Assembly (NCBI GenBank): GCA_027604685.1
Contig: JADHYX010000378.1
Coordinates: 1 to 21,418, forward strand
Source: Lobulomyces angularis
Lineage: Eukaryota; Chytridiomycota; Chytridiomycetes; Lobulomycetales; Lobulomycetaceae
Length of the DNA stretch: 21,418 nt
Direction of reading: 5' to 3'
The position numbers were made by a program, and so were the translations under genes. The notes below the pieces were generated by a model. It worked only from the letters and a program-made list of their open reading frames with translations. It made no database searches and was not told the DNA's origin. Numbering within the stretch: position 1 is the stretch's first letter; each line of letters begins with the position of its first letter. Positions 20,905-21,418 of the stretch are shown one piece after another.

Positions 20905-21418
20905 TTAACATTTTTTCCATTGAAGACTGTAAATTTGAGTGACTTTAGCATCAACAGAGTCAATGGTGATTAAACCTTGTTTGTTGTTTGGACCAGAAAG
21001 TCTAATTTGGGAGTTGATGTTGACATTAGCTTTTTTAGTGCAAGAAGACCAAACAGTGGATTCAAGAGGGAAAGCATCTCTGATAGTGTAATCACCGTTA
21101 TTTTTGGAGGTGAAAGTGGTGGTTAGTCTTTGTTGAACGATTTCACCTTGGAAATAGTAAAGAGCTTGTTGTTGAGCAGTAACTCCATCATCTAATTGCA
21201 TGAAACCTCTGTAGTCAACGGTTCCAACTGAGAATTGCCATCCTTGAGGGATGTTTAAGTTAACGTTAATTTGACAGTTCTTTCTGTTTTCAGTGATTGG
21301 AACGGTTGGACCTTTGGAAGCAATGTAGCTATCGAATAACAAGGTGAAAGCGGTAGCATCAGAGTTCAAGTTTTCAGAAACAGTTCCAGCTGGACAACCG
21401 GAACCAGCATAACTGATT
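20905..21418 (-). CDS. DUF4360 secreted protein, 5' part cut by the window edge
   Basis: The visible 170 residues run from ISYAGSGCPAGTVS at the edge to LQWKKC and the TAA at 20907-20905. Family landmarks are clear: GCPAGTVS, NSDATAFTLLFDSYIA, RKNCQINVNLNIPQGWQFSV, DYRGFMQLDDGVTA, a YYFQGE strand, SGPNNKQGLITIDS and the final QIYSLQWKKC. The four visible Cys probably form two disulfides. DUF4360 proteins are small secreted proteins of fungi and some bacteria with no established activity. The start codon and signal peptide lie beyond 21418. The visible part has no intron, in sharp contrast to every other gene here. It uses G+C-richer, uniform codons (GGT, GCT, TCC, AAC, TTG), which suggests high expression or a different origin. 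Confidence 0.9.
   Translation of the reverse strand, partial: ISYAGSGCPAGTVSENLNSDATAFTLLFDSYIASKGPTVPITENRKNCQINVNLNIPQGWQFSVGTVDYRGFMQLDDGVTAQQQALYYFQGEIVQQRLTTTFTSKNNGDYTIRDAFPLESTVWSSCTKKANVNINSQIRLSGPNNKQGLITIDSVDAKVTQIYSLQWKKC

Noticed and set aside
1..21418. tRNA genes, spliceosomal RNA genes, CRISPR arrays, integrases or other prokaryotic-type systems
   Set aside because: I searched by eye for T-loop, U2, U4, U5 and U6 motifs and for spaced repeats and found none. All long coding stretches are eukaryotic genes with introns, apart from the DUF4360 gene.

Overview
The window is a compact, strongly AT-rich stretch of a eukaryotic nuclear genome, very probably from an early-diverging (chytrid-like) fungus. 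A Zn2Cys6 binuclear cluster gene and a DUF4360 secreted-protein gene point to fungi. The TORC2-effector kinase matches the Gad8/Ypk1 lineage. Spaces between genes are mostly poly(A)/poly(T). The genes are broken by many very small GT-AG introns: I infer 61 across eight genes, mostly 39-90 nt with T-rich ends in TAG. All eight spliced models join into uninterrupted frames with totals divisible by three. The models were made by hand, with exon ends placed by conserved protein sequence, reading frame and splice signals.

Layout, left to right. (1) + strand, 236-1469: DCN1-like neddylation co-E3. (2) + strand, 2020-3367: RRS1, a 60S ribosome-assembly factor. (3) - strand, 5987-3759: C2-domain AGC kinase of the Ypk1/Gad8 family. 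(4) - strand, 10507-6377: class I myosin with a short tail (IQ motifs plus TH1, no SH3). (5) - strand, 12295-10881: unrecognised protein, N/S-rich with a charged helical C-terminal half. (6) - strand, 13162-12546: small Ser/Thr-rich single-pass membrane protein, unrecognised. (7) - strand, 17935-13685: CRM1/exportin-1, complete at 1072 residues. (8) + strand, 19222-20354: Zn2Cys6 transcription factor. (9) - strand, running off the right edge, stop at 20905: DUF4360 secreted protein, intronless and clearly richer in G+C than the rest.

The genes do not form an operon or a pathway cluster; this is an ordinary housekeeping neighbourhood. One possible link is that the Ypk1-like kinase and the class I myosin are adjacent on the same strand, and each has the same 14-base CCAAT-box sequence upstream of its start. 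I found no convincing undescribed system. The items most worth a second look are the TH1-only myosin with Lys at its predicted TEDS position, the shared CCAAT 14-mer, a 115-bp element with inverted ends near 13303-13417, and the unusual 18.1-18.9 kb intergenic region. The last has a small membrane ORF and a C/D-box-like arrangement.
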